Of a stretch of DNA of 64,000 bases, positions 1-8,150 are shown one piece after another (the first letter of the stretch is position 1; each line of letters opens with the position of its first letter). The stretch covers positions 1 to 64,000 of the forward strand of contig NZ_JAHLKM010000001.1 in the NCBI RefSeq assembly GCF_024449025.1, read 5' to 3'. The notes under the pieces are model-generated. The model was not told the origin of the DNA. It saw nothing but the letters and a program-made list of their open reading frames with translations, and did no database searches. Made by a program: the position numbers and the translations under genes. Source of the stretch: Natronomonas aquatica. Lineage in GTDB: Archaea; Halobacteriota; Halobacteria; Halobacteriales; Haloarculaceae.

Positions 1-74
1 GAGTGTTGTTTGCCCTTCGGAGCTTACGCGATTCCCGCCCGCCGTGAACGGCGGGACTCCCTCGCTGATTTAGG
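1..74. mobile_element. Probable end of an IS200/IS605 (TnpB/IS1341)-type element
   Basis: A perfect 8-bp GC stem (38-45 pairs with 48-55) closes a two-base GA loop. It is followed by a short T- and G-rich tail. Subterminal GC hairpins of this kind are characteristic of IS200/IS605-family ends in haloarchaea. The segment abuts, without a start codon, the middle of a polyprenyl synthetase reading frame, and that frame is closed by a TGA at 66-68 within this segment. I infer an insertion that cut the synthase gene. The transposase itself would lie upstream of the window, so the family call rests only on the hairpin and the abrupt gene break. Confidence 0.45.
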
Positions 75-275
75 TGGGCCGAAGAGAACACCGGCGAGGA
101 GATCGAGGAGGCGATCGGGATCCTCAGCGCGACCGGCAGCATCGAGTACGCCCGCGAGGCCGCGGTCGATCTCGCCGTGTCCTCGAAGGCTCACCTCGAG
201 GGGCTGGAGCTGGCGCCCGAACCGGCCGAGAAGCTCGCCGGGTTCGCCGATTTCGTCGTCGATCGGGACGTGTAG
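75..275 (+). pseudogene. 3' fragment of polyprenyl/geranylgeranyl diphosphate synthase
   Basis: Open frame from a Trp codon at 75 to TAG at 273-275, giving about 66 residues. The segment has the C-terminal helices typical of archaeal short-chain isoprenyl diphosphate synthases: an acidic helix, then GSIEYAREAA, a long Ala/Leu-rich helix and the ending FVVDRDV. The catalytic DDxxD motifs lie upstream and are absent. An in-frame TGA at 66-68 precedes it and no start codon is available, so it is a broken 3' end next to the putative insertion-sequence end. GGPP synthase supplies the C20 unit for archaeal ether lipids, so an intact copy should exist elsewhere. Its stop abuts that of the convergent gene. 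Confidence 0.6.
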
Positions 276-276
276 G

Positions 277-681
277 CTACTCCCCGTAGACGCTGGTCGC
301 CCCGAAGCCGAGTTCTTCGATCCCCTCGACGATCGCCTCCTGGTCGGCGTCGGCCTCATAATAGAAGACGACGTCGTAGGTGCCCTCCCGCATTAGTTGC
401 TGACACTCCCAGACGAAGGCGTCGTCGTCGAGCGTGAGCCCCTGGTGTTGGTTGACCCCGAACTCCTCGTCGTCGGTCCCGGAGTAGACGTAGGTTTCGG
501 TCGGCTCGAAGCCGGCCGCCTCGGCGATGACGTCGCCGACGTCGATCGTCGCCTGATGGAGCGTCGGCTCCTCGTCGCTCGCGAGGTCGGTGTCAACGAT
601 GACGCCGTTGAGTTGGATCTCGCCGGGGTCGAGGAGGGCCTTCGTCCGTGCGTACAGATCGTCGTCGAGAGTCTCGCTCAT
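277..681 (-). CDS. Conserved haloarchaeal protein, DUF5778-like
   Basis: 134 residues, acidic and cytoplasmic, with no membrane segment. The conserved-looking block FVWECQQLMREG is followed by YDVVFYYEAD. I recall this architecture as the haloarchaeal DUF5778 family, but the assignment is from memory. The frame is open upstream to 789. I chose the ATG at 679-681 because a TATA-like GTATAAC (704-710 on the other strand) lies 26 bases ahead, which fits a leaderless transcript. The gene converges on the broken isoprenyl synthase. Function unknown. Confidence 0.7.
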   Translation of the reverse strand: MSETLDDDLYARTKALLDPGEIQLNGVIVDTDLASDEEPTLHQATIDVGDVIAEAAGFEPTETYVYSGTDDEEFGVNQHQGLTLDDDAFVWECQQLMREGTYDVVFYYEADADQEAIVEGIEELGFGATSVYGE

Positions 682-819
682 ACGATAGCCATCGCCGCCG
701 GGCGTTATACAGGTCACGGTCGGGAGCCGAAACCGGCCGGCGGCCGGTTCCAGCCCGTCTGAGGGAGGTCGATAAAACAGTAATATCATAATTAATGTAT
801 GCTAAAGAGTAGCAAACGC

Positions 820-827
820 TTTTATTA
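820..827 (+). promoter_or_regulatory. TATA box of korAB
   Basis: TTTTATTA in an AT-rich patch, centred about 52 bases before the ATG at 876. Transcription would start near 850 and leave a leader of about 25 bases, so this operon appears not to be leaderless, unlike most genes here. The leader lacks a clear GGAGG. Confidence 0.45.
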
Positions 828-875
828 TGCGCATCCGAATGATGCGATAACGCCCCACCGGGCGCAGTGATACCA

Positions 876-2765
876 ATGACTGAAAACATCGTCTGGCGAA
901 TCGCAGGCGGTTCCGGCGACGGGATCGACTCGACGAGCCAGAACTTCGCGAAAGCGTTGATGCGGTCGGGATTGCACGTGTTCACACACCGGCATTACCC
1001 GTCGCGTATCCGCGGTGGCCACACCTACGTCGAGATCAGAGCGGGCCCGGAGCCGGTCCGGTCACGCGGCGACGGGTACAATTTCCTTCTGGCGCTGGGT
1101 GACTCCTTCGCCCGGAACCCACAGGAGGACGCCTACTACGGCGACGAGGAGACCAAGCCGCTGGCCGAGAACCTCGACGAACTCCGGGAGGGCGGCGTTA
1201 TCGTCTACGACGAGGGGCTGATCGACATCGACGAGATCCCGGACTTCGAGGAGCGGGTTGAGGAGAACGACTGGCACGTATACCCGATCGACCTGCGTGC
1301 CCGAGCGAGAGAGAAAGGCCGGGAGGTCATGCGCAACACTGCGGGGGTCGGCGCGACGGCCGCGCTGTTGGAGTACGACCTCGGACACATCGAGGACCTG
1401 ATGGCCGACGCGATGTCCGGCGAGGTCCTGGAGACGAACCTCGAGATCCTGAAGGATGCCTACGAGGACGTCCAGGAGATGGAGTTCACACACGATCTCC
1501 GGATGCCGACCGGCGAGCACGACGAAGAGCAGGTGCTACTCTCGGGCAGCAACGCGATCGCCTACGGCTCCCTCGATGCCGGTTGTCGGTTCATCGCCGG
1601 TTACCCGATGACGCCGTGGACGGAGGTGTTCACCCTGATGAACCAGCATCTCCCGGAAGTCGGCGGGATCGCCGAACAGGTCGAAGACGAGATCGCCGCC
1701 GCGGCGCTCGCGATCGGCGCTTCACACGCCGGCGTCAAGGCGATGTCCGGCAGCAGTGGCGGCGGCTTCTCGCTGATGAGCGAACCGCTGGGACTGGCGG
1801 AGATGACCGAAACGCCGGTGGTTCTGATCGAGGCGACCCGGGCAGGGCCCTCGACCGGAATGCCGACCAAACCCGAACAGAGCGACCTCGAACACGTCCT
1901 CTATACGAGCCAGGGCGACTCGAATCGGGTCGTGTTCGCCCCCGGAAACGTTCGGGAAGCCTACGAGCAGACCCGATCGGCCTTCGAGATGGCCTACGAA
2001 TACCAGCTACCGGCCATCGTCCTCTACGATCAGAAACTCTCCGGTGAGTTGCGAAACGTCGACGAGTCCTTCTTCGATCGCCAGCCGGACCCGGATCTGG
2101 GGGCAACGCTCACCGAAGAAGAGATCGCCGAAGCGGCCCACCACGCCTCCGGGAAGTTCAGTCGCTACCAGCGCGATCCCGACAACGACCGGGGCGTCTC
2201 ACCGCGGTCGCTCCCCGGCCAGAAGGGCGGCCGACATCTCGCCTCCGGGAACGAGCACAACGAGCAGGGCCACATCAGCGAGGATCCCGCGAACCGCGCC
2301 GCACAGATGCAGCGGCGGATGCGAAAGCTCGAGTCGATCCGCGAGGAACTCGACGCCAAGGAGTCGAGCCACCAGACGTACCATGGCCCCGAGGAAGCCG
2401 ACTACGGGATCATCACGTTCGGCAGCCAGCAGGGCACGGTCGAGGAGGCCGTCGACCGGCTGACCGACGAGGGCCACAGCGTCAAGTCGCTCGGCGTTTC
2501 CGGGATGATGCCGCTGGCCGAAGCGGAGATCAGCGAGTTCCTCTCGTCGGTCAACGAGGCGCTGGTCGTCGAGATGACCGGCTCCGCGCAGTTCCGCGGT
2601 CTCATCCAGAAGGAACTGGGCCGCTTCGGTCCCAAGATGCACAGCCTCCTCAAGTACAACGGCAACCCCTTCGAACCCAGCGAGATCGTCGACGGGTTCG
2701 AGAGTATAATCGGAGAGGACGAACCCGCGCCGACGACGCAGTTCGTCCCCGCAGCAGGTGATTAA
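876..2765 (+). CDS. korA: 2-oxoacid:ferredoxin oxidoreductase, alpha subunit (fused gamma-alpha)
   Basis: 629 residues. The first ~200 form the gamma-type domain (IAGGSGDGIDS near the N-terminus, then YPSRIRGGHTYVE). The pyrimidine-binding alpha domain follows, with GYPMTPWTE near residue 240, the family's Y-P-[IM]-T-P signature, and then a C-terminal transketolase-type domain. With KorB it oxidatively decarboxylates a 2-oxoacid to acyl-CoA and reduces ferredoxin. The sequence resembles the haloarchaeal 2-oxoglutarate enzyme more than the pyruvate enzyme, but substrate cannot be proven here. A GTG at 867 is an alternative in-frame start; I prefer the ATG at 876, where the conserved MTENIVWRIAGG begins. 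korB starts two bases after the stop, so the two are co-transcribed. Confidence 0.93.
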   Translation: MTENIVWRIAGGSGDGIDSTSQNFAKALMRSGLHVFTHRHYPSRIRGGHTYVEIRAGPEPVRSRGDGYNFLLALGDSFARNPQEDAYYGDEETKPLAENLDELREGGVIVYDEGLIDIDEIPDFEERVEENDWHVYPIDLRARAREKGREVMRNTAGVGATAALLEYDLGHIEDLMADAMSGEVLETNLEILKDAYEDVQEMEFTHDLRMPTGEHDEEQVLLSGSNAIAYGSLDAGCRFIAGYPMTPWTEVFTLMNQHLPEVGGIAEQVEDEIAAAALAIGASHAGVKAMSGSSGGGFSLMSEPLGLAEMTETPVVLIEATRAGPSTGMPTKPEQSDLEHVLYTSQGDSNRVVFAPGNVREAYEQTRSAFEMAYEYQLPAIVLYDQKLSGELRNVDESFFDRQPDPDLGATLTEEEIAEAAHHASGKFSRYQRDPDNDRGVSPRSLPGQKGGRHLASGNEHNEQGHISEDPANRAAQMQRRMRKLESIREELDAKESSHQTYHGPEEADYGIITFGSQQGTVEEAVDRLTDEGHSVKSLGVSGMMPLAEAEISEFLSSVNEALVVEMTGSAQFRGLIQKELGRFGPKMHSLLKYNGNPFEPSEIVDGFESIIGEDEPAPTTQFVPAAGD

Positions 2766-2767
2766 TC

Positions 2768-3703
2768 ATGAGTGCATTCAACGCGATCGGTGAGAAACGA
2801 GAGGTAGAGCGAGAGGACTTCACGCCCGGCATCGAGCCCCAGGCGACGTGGTGCCCCGGGTGCGGTGACTTCAGCGTGCTGAAGGCGTTGAAGGGCGCGA
2901 TGACTGATCTCGGCAAGAATCCCGAGGAAGTACTCGTCGCGACCGGAATCGGCTGTTCGGGCAAACTCAATAGCTACTTCGACAGCTACGGGATCCACAC
3001 GCTGCACGGGCGGGCACTCCCCGTCGCACGAGCAGCCAAACTCGCAAATCCCGACCTCGAAGTCGTCGCCGCCGGCGGCGACGGCGACGGCTATGGGATC
3101 GGCGGCAACCACTTCATGCATACCGCCCGCGAGAACCACGATATGGCCTACATCGTGTTCAACAACGAGATCTTCGGACTGACGAAGGGCCAGACGTCGC
3201 CGACGAGCCCGAAGGGTCACAAATCGAAGACCCAACCGCACGGCTCGGCGAAGGACCCGATCCGGCCGCTTTCGCTGGCGCTTACCTCCGGGGCCTCCTA
3301 CGTCGCCCGGACAGCCGCGGTCAATCCGAACCAAGCCCAAGAGATCGTCAAGGAAGCGATCGAACACGACGGGTTCGCCCACGTCGACTTCCTCACGCAG
3401 TGTCCGACTTGGAACAAGGACGCCAAACAGTACGTCCCGTACATCGACATCCAGCAGAACGACGAGTACGACTTCGACGTTACCGACCGGAAGGAAGCCG
3501 CCGAGATGATGTACGATACCGAGTCGGCGCTGTACGAGGGTGAAGTTCTGACCGGGCGGTTCTACCGCGAGGAAGGACGCCGTACCTACGGCCAGGAGAA
3601 ACGGGCCCACGGCGACATGCCGGAAGACCCGCTCGCCGAGCGGTACCACGACGACGACTACGAGTGGGAGCGGAGCTACGACCTGCTGGACGCACACAAA
3701 TAA
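2768..3703 (+). CDS. korB: 2-oxoacid:ferredoxin oxidoreductase, beta subunit (ThDP, 4Fe-4S)
   Basis: 311 residues. Cys29 and Cys32 (WCPGCGDF), Cys63 (GIGCSGK) and a Cys in TQCPTWN near residue 208 are positioned to hold the single [4Fe-4S] cluster of archaeal beta subunits. The thiamine diphosphate/Mg motif is GDGDGYGIGGNH, followed by the conserved VFNNEIFGLTKGQ. It forms the catalytic half of the complex with KorA, passing electrons to ferredoxin. It follows korA with a two-base gap and ends before a T-rich stretch. Confidence 0.93.
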   Translation: MSAFNAIGEKREVEREDFTPGIEPQATWCPGCGDFSVLKALKGAMTDLGKNPEEVLVATGIGCSGKLNSYFDSYGIHTLHGRALPVARAAKLANPDLEVVAAGGDGDGYGIGGNHFMHTARENHDMAYIVFNNEIFGLTKGQTSPTSPKGHKSKTQPHGSAKDPIRPLSLALTSGASYVARTAAVNPNQAQEIVKEAIEHDGFAHVDFLTQCPTWNKDAKQYVPYIDIQQNDEYDFDVTDRKEAAEMMYDTESALYEGEVLTGRFYREEGRRTYGQEKRAHGDMPEDPLAERYHDDDYEWERSYDLLDAHK

Positions 3704-3718
3704 CCACGCTCGCGGTTT

Positions 3719-3729
3719 CGTTCTTTTTC
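3719..3729 (+). terminator. T-rich termination signal after korB
   Basis: TTCTTTTTC lies 16-25 bases after the korB stop. Archaeal RNA polymerase terminates at such T runs. Confidence 0.4.
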
Positions 3730-3779
3730 GGGTTCTTCGATCCGTAGCTTTAGGCCGTCGCCACTCCTGGGCGTTCGTA

Positions 3780-5180
3780 ATGCGACTCCACTGGCACCGG
3801 CGGGACCTGCGGCTCGCGGACAATCGGGGGCTGGCGGAGGCCCCGGACTCGCCAGCCGGTCTCTTCGTCTTCGACGACAGGGTGTTGGATCACGCGGGCC
3901 CGCCGCGGGTTGTGTTCATGCTAGAGGCGCTCGAGCGGCTTCGGGCAGCCTACCGCAAGCGGGGATCGGAACTGCTCGTCCGATACGGCGATCCCGCGAG
4001 TGTCCTCCCGGAGATGGCCGACAGATACGACGCCGAGTTCGTCTCCTGGAACCGCGATTACTCCGGGCTCGCGAACGAACGCGACGATCGGGTGGCCAAC
4101 GCACTGCGAGACGAGGGTGTGACTCCCCAGAAGTTCCACGACGCGATCTGTCACGAACCGGGCTCGATCACGACGAACGCCGGCGATCCGTACTCTGTGT
4201 ACACGTACTTCTGGAAGAAGTGGCGCGACCGACCGAAGGACGAGCCCGATCCGGTTCCGGAGCTCGCCGACATCGGGAGCGAGGCCGACGGGGAAACGCC
4301 GATCCCGACCGTCGGGGATCTCGGCTTCGACCCGCCCGACGCGAGCGTGCCGCCCGCCGGAACCGACGCCGCGAGGGAACGCCTCGAGGCGTTCCTCGAG
4401 GAGGACGTCTTCCGGTACGACGAGGCGCGCGATTACCCCGCCGAGGGGTGTACCTCGGGGCTCTCGCCGCACCTGAAGTTCGGGACGATCGGGATCCGTG
4501 AACTCGATAGACGGGTGAGAGAGACCCGCGATGCCGTCGAGGGCGAAAAGCGCGAGTCGGTCGTCGAGTTCCGGTCACAGCTCGCCTGGCGGGAGTTTTA
4601 CACCCACGTCCTGTATTTCAACCCCGAGGTCGTGACGGAGAACTACAAGACGTACGAAAACGGGATCGAGTGGGAGGACGACCCGGAACTGCTCGCGGCC
4701 TGGAAACGCGGCGAGACCGGCTACCCGATCGTCGATGCGGGCATGCGCCAGCTCCGGACCGAGGCGTTCATGCACAACCGGGTGCGGATGATCGTCGCCT
4801 CGTTTCTGACGAAGGACCTGCTGATCGACTGGCGAGCGGGTTACGAGCACTTCCGGGAGCGGCTCGTCGATCACGACACGGCCAACGACAACGGCGGCTG
4901 GCAGTGGGCCGCCTCGACCGGCACCGACGCCCAGCCGTACTTCCGGATCTTCAACCCGATGACGCAGGGCGAACGCTACGATCCCGACGGCGAGTATATA
5001 AAAACGTACGTCTCCGAACTCAGTGGTGTCGATCCCGAGGTGATCCACTCGTGGCACGAACTGACGCCGACACAGCGGGAAAACGCCGCCCCTGACTACC
5101 CCGCCCCGATCGTCGACCACAGCGAGCGACGGGAGGCGGCGCTTTCGATGTTCGAGCGGGCCAGAGGCGAGGATAGCTGA
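3780..5180 (+). CDS. phr: Deoxyribodipyrimidine photolyase (CPD photolyase, cryptochrome/photolyase family)
   Basis: 466 residues, full family length. The N-terminal Rossmann antenna domain starts at MRLHWHRRDLRL. The C-terminal helical FAD domain contains WREFYTHVL, the MHNRVRM stretch, the WQWAASTGTDAQPYFRIFNP region typical of class I enzymes, and a final Trp/His segment. It repairs UV-induced cyclobutane pyrimidine dimers using blue light and reduced FAD, as expected for an organism of sunlit brines. A TATA-like CTTTAGG lies about 29 bases before the ATG, suggesting a leaderless or near-leaderless transcript. A single-gene unit between terminator-like T runs. Confidence 0.92.
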   Translation: MRLHWHRRDLRLADNRGLAEAPDSPAGLFVFDDRVLDHAGPPRVVFMLEALERLRAAYRKRGSELLVRYGDPASVLPEMADRYDAEFVSWNRDYSGLANERDDRVANALRDEGVTPQKFHDAICHEPGSITTNAGDPYSVYTYFWKKWRDRPKDEPDPVPELADIGSEADGETPIPTVGDLGFDPPDASVPPAGTDAARERLEAFLEEDVFRYDEARDYPAEGCTSGLSPHLKFGTIGIRELDRRVRETRDAVEGEKRESVVEFRSQLAWREFYTHVLYFNPEVVTENYKTYENGIEWEDDPELLAAWKRGETGYPIVDAGMRQLRTEAFMHNRVRMIVASFLTKDLLIDWRAGYEHFRERLVDHDTANDNGGWQWAASTGTDAQPYFRIFNPMTQGERYDPDGEYIKTYVSELSGVDPEVIHSWHELTPTQRENAAPDYPAPIVDHSERREAALSMFERARGEDS

Positions 5181-5328
5181 TACTACCGCTCGCATTCGAA
5201 CGCATGATCGACAGTATGGACGGGTCTCGTCACGGCATAGAGTCCTCGCCCGGACAGTTCGAACGGTGGCCGGGAACGGATGCGAACAGCCGCCTCGGGG
5301 TATGAGGCCCCTTTTCCTGTAATCGGTG

Positions 5329-5334
5329 TTTTTT
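5329..5334 (+). terminator. T6 run after phr
   Basis: Six consecutive T about 150 bases after the photolyase stop and 20 bases before the next promoter. Confidence 0.3.
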
Positions 5335-5352
5335 ATCTCTTCCAAAAATTTG

Positions 5353-5360
5353 AATAAATA
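5353..5360 (+). promoter_or_regulatory. TATA box of the glutamine-synthetase-like gene
   Basis: AATAAATA centred about 24 bases ahead of the ATG at 5380. This spacing fits leaderless transcription and fixes that start. Confidence 0.5.
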
Positions 5361-5379
5361 GCTACGCGAACCGTGCAGC

Positions 5380-6723
5380 ATGTCAACACAGTCCGATGTA
5401 ATAGAGGCGTGTAAGGCAGAGGACATCGAACTCGTCCGATTGTTACACTCCGGTTACGCGGGCATGGTCCGCGGCCGGACGAAGGACGCCGACGACATCG
5501 AAGACGTGCTGGAAGGGGGGACGAACATGGCCAAAGTCGTACAGGGGTTTACACCCTTCAACACGCCCACCGAGGGCGGTCGGTTCGGCGCGTCGGGGGA
5601 AATCCGCCTGATACCGGACCCCGACACGTTCCAGAAGCTTCCGTACGCCGAAAGCACCGCGGTCATGCTCTGTGATAAGCTGACGGTCGACGGCAAGCGG
5701 TGGGACGCCGACCCGCGTACGGTCCTCGGAGACTTCATCGACGACCTCGAGTATACGCCGATGACGGCGTACGAGAGCGAGTACTTCCTCGTAGAGGAGA
5801 CCGAGGACGGATACGAGCCGTTCGATACCACACAGTGTTACACCGCCGATGGGATGCAGAGCGCCCACGAGATCATCCTCGATACGATCAGGGCGCTGAA
5901 AGCGCAGGGCATGAATCTGGACGTGTACTACTCGGAAGGCGGCTTCGGCCAACAGGAGTTGGTGATCGATCCCGGGACAGGATTGCAGGCACCCGACAAC
6001 CACGTCCTGTACAGACAGACGGCGAAGGCGATCGCGGCCGAACACGGCGTGAAGGCGAGTTTCCTCCCGAAACCGTTCCAGAACGACTTCGGGTCGGGCT
6101 GTCATATGAACGTCTCGCTGTGGGACGGCGACCGGAACGCCTTCTACGACAGCGAGGGCGGCGGCTCGTACGACATCACGGACACCTGTCGACACTTCAT
6201 CGGCGGCTTGCTTGAGCACGCCAAGGGGCTGGTGGCGCTCACCGCGCCGTCGGTGATCTCGTATAAACGCCTCCAACCCCATTCGTGGTCGGGAGCGTTC
6301 ACCGCCTGGGGGTATGACAACCGCGAGGGGTTCGTTCGCGTGCCGTCCACCCAGTGGGAGGACCCCGAGTCGACGGCCCGGATCGAGCTCAAGGCCGCGG
6401 ACAACACGGCCAACCCGTACCTGTCGCTGCTCGGCATTCTGGCGGCGGGCAAGGACGGCATCGACCGAGAGATCGAACCCGGGGAACCGGTCGACGGCGA
6501 TCCGGGCGCGCTCACCCAGCAGGAGCGCGACCGGCGTGACATCGAGCGGCTGCCGGAAACGCTCGGGGAAGCGCTCGAGGAACTGGAAAGCGACGAAGTG
6601 CTGGTTGAAAAGCTCGGGGAGACGCTGGTCGAAGGGTACGTCGCCGAGAAACGGACCGAGTGGAACAACTCAAAGAGCACGGTCTCCGAGTGGGACATCG
6701 AAACCTACGGCCCGCAGTTCTGA
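5380..6723 (+). CDS. Glutamine synthetase family ligase, divergent paralogue
   Basis: 447 residues with an N-terminal beta-grasp region and a C-terminal catalytic domain. ESEYFL and GQQELVIDPG correspond to metal and glutamate binding strands. FGSGCHMNVSLWD replaces the usual nucleotide-site G-S-G-M-H-x-H-x-S, and KAADNTANPYL matches the family's R-x-x-D-x-x-x-N-P-Y-L block, here A-R-I-E-L-K ahead of it. These departures suggest a gamma-glutamyl-amine ligase rather than the housekeeping GlnA; glutamate-putrescine ligase is the activity I recall for a Haloferax paralogue. I infer ATP-dependent ligation of glutamate to an amine in the cytoplasm. A cupin gene follows about 110 bases later from its own promoter. 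Confidence 0.75.
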   Translation: MSTQSDVIEACKAEDIELVRLLHSGYAGMVRGRTKDADDIEDVLEGGTNMAKVVQGFTPFNTPTEGGRFGASGEIRLIPDPDTFQKLPYAESTAVMLCDKLTVDGKRWDADPRTVLGDFIDDLEYTPMTAYESEYFLVEETEDGYEPFDTTQCYTADGMQSAHEIILDTIRALKAQGMNLDVYYSEGGFGQQELVIDPGTGLQAPDNHVLYRQTAKAIAAEHGVKASFLPKPFQNDFGSGCHMNVSLWDGDRNAFYDSEGGGSYDITDTCRHFIGGLLEHAKGLVALTAPSVISYKRLQPHSWSGAFTAWGYDNREGFVRVPSTQWEDPESTARIELKAADNTANPYLSLLGILAAGKDGIDREIEPGEPVDGDPGALTQQERDRRDIERLPETLGEALEELESDEVLVEKLGETLVEGYVAEKRTEWNNSKSTVSEWDIETYGPQF

Positions 6724-6797
6724 TTCACTACCGAGCCACGGATCGGCGGCTCCCCTACCCGACCACGCGTCCACGGCGCGTACCGGGGACGTGGGAT

Positions 6798-6804
6798 AGT
6801 TTTA
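6798..6804 (+). promoter_or_regulatory. TATA box of cupin gene
   Basis: AGTTTTA, centred about 30 bases before the ATG at 6832 and only 16 before the in-frame ATG at 6817. It therefore argues for the downstream start. Confidence 0.45.
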
Positions 6805-6831
6805 TCTTCGACCACGATGACAGTAGGCCCT

Positions 6832-7179
6832 ATGGATCAGGTTGACCTGAAATCAGACCAGCTCGTGGAAGCCGAAGACGGCTTGTACCTCCAACAGCTC
6901 GCCTCGGGCGAGAACATGAGCGTTCAGTACGTCCTGTTCGAGCCGGGAGCCAAAGCGCCGATGCACAAACACCCACACGAACAGGCCGGATACATACTGC
7001 AGGGAACGCCCACGTTCCGGATCGGCGAGGAAAAAGAGGAGTTCACGCTCGGGCCACACCAGTCGTACGACCTGCCCGGCGAAACCTATCACGAAGTCGA
7101 AAACGAGGGCGACGTTCCGGTGCGAAACATCGACATATTCAGTCCGTCGCGGGGACACCCGGCCTGGAAGGACGAGTAA
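6832..7179 (+). CDS. Cupin-domain protein
   Basis: 115 residues forming one double-stranded beta-helix. Motif 1 is MHKHPHEQAGYILQG, with three His and a Gln where metal ligands normally sit. Motif 2 is PGETYHEVEN. Small single-cupin proteins act as isomerases, dioxygenases or ligand sensors, and the sequence does not say which. The position after the glutamine-synthetase-like gene hints at a shared amine or amino acid theme, but each has its own promoter. The ATG at 6832 is preferred over the in-frame ATG at 6817 because of TATA spacing. Confidence 0.8.
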   Translation: MDQVDLKSDQLVEAEDGLYLQQLASGENMSVQYVLFEPGAKAPMHKHPHEQAGYILQGTPTFRIGEEKEEFTLGPHQSYDLPGETYHEVENEGDVPVRNIDIFSPSRGHPAWKDE

Positions 7180-7211
7180 CGGCTCGGATCGAAGCGGGGG
7201 CGCGACCCGTA

Positions 7212-7988
7212 CTATTCTCGGATCGTCGTTTTGTACCCGAAGATCTCCTCGTGGCCGTCGTCCGAAAAGAGCACAGGATAGAACGGCCGGTCGGCGACGA
7301 TGTCCGTTCCGTTCCGCGTGGCGTAGACCTCGCCTTCCTCGACGAGTTCGAAGTTCTCGGCACGGAAGTGGTACTCGTCGCCGTCTTCCTTCCAGAACGT
7401 ATCGAAGACAGTGTATTCTCTCGTGTCCGTCCGTTCGATGTCCCCCTCGAGGACGCCGGCGAACGTGAGGAAGTCGACGATACACTCGTAGGCGTTCTCC
7501 GTCGCTGCGTCCGACTGCTGTAAGCCGGCCTCGAAGTCGACATACCAGGGGAGATCGACGCCCCGGCTCCCGCTGCTGACGGCGGTGAAATCGACCATGT
7601 GGTCGACACGGCCGAGCGACGCGAACAGGTCGCGCTTTCTGGCGTTCGGGTTGGCGATCGTCCCGAACGGCAGGGCCGAGGAGAACGTCGAATGGATGCC
7701 GATGCCGACACAGCCGGCGATCTCGTTGACGAAGTCGTACGCGAGCCGCTCCTCGTACAGGTCGCTGTTCGGATCGCCGGGGAGGACGCGATTCACGTCG
7801 ACGTCGATGTATCGAACGTTCTCCGCGAGCGCGGGTTCGTTCAGGACGATCAGCTTCACCGAGCGCTGGACGTCGTGGTCCTCGGAGATGAACCGGTCGA
7901 TCGCGCGGGCCCCGCACGGCTCGTCTCCGTGGGCCGCGCCGACGACGGCGACGCGTGGATCACCCGATCCGAGCGTACTGACACGCAT
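7212..7988 (-). CDS. Succinylglutamate desuccinylase/aspartoacylase family (M14-like) hydrolase
   Basis: 258 residues. VVGAAHGDEPCG carries the zinc-binding H and E of carboxypeptidase-like aspartoacylases. VDVNRVLPG is the substrate-binding N-R block, and GIHS supplies the third zinc ligand. The family cleaves N-acyl amino acids, and the substrate here is unknown. I start at the ATG at 7986-7988, where the conserved strand begins. A TATA-like ATTATATT on the minus strand (around 8014) lies 26 bases upstream, so the longer open frame to 8177 is not needed. Divergent from the beta-lactamase-fold gene. Confidence 0.8.
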   Translation of the reverse strand: MRVSTLGSGDPRVAVVGAAHGDEPCGARAIDRFISEDHDVQRSVKLIVLNEPALAENVRYIDVDVNRVLPGDPNSDLYEERLAYDFVNEIAGCVGIGIHSTFSSALPFGTIANPNARKRDLFASLGRVDHMVDFTAVSSGSRGVDLPWYVDFEAGLQQSDAATENAYECIVDFLTFAGVLEGDIERTDTREYTVFDTFWKEDGDEYHFRAENFELVEEGEVYATRNGTDIVADRPFYPVLFSDDGHEEIFGYKTTIRE

Positions 7989-8150
7989 GCCCAGTACAGG
8001 GAGCGTCTGTAATATAATTCCAGCGTTAGAGCGTGCCATAGAGCTCGGCGACGGGCGATATCGGTCGCTGACGCCCCGGACCGGCGACGAGCACGGGTCG
8101 AAACGGGTAACGCCCAAGAATTGATACGATCCGCGGCCGACGTCCGGGAC

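Noticed and set aside
2762-3823. 353-residue minus-strand frame
   Set aside because: Antisense to korB, no recognisable domain.
5204-5305. 33-residue ORF between phr and the glutamine-synthetase-like gene
   Set aside because: No promoter at a suitable distance, no motif, and the composition does not stand out from chance.
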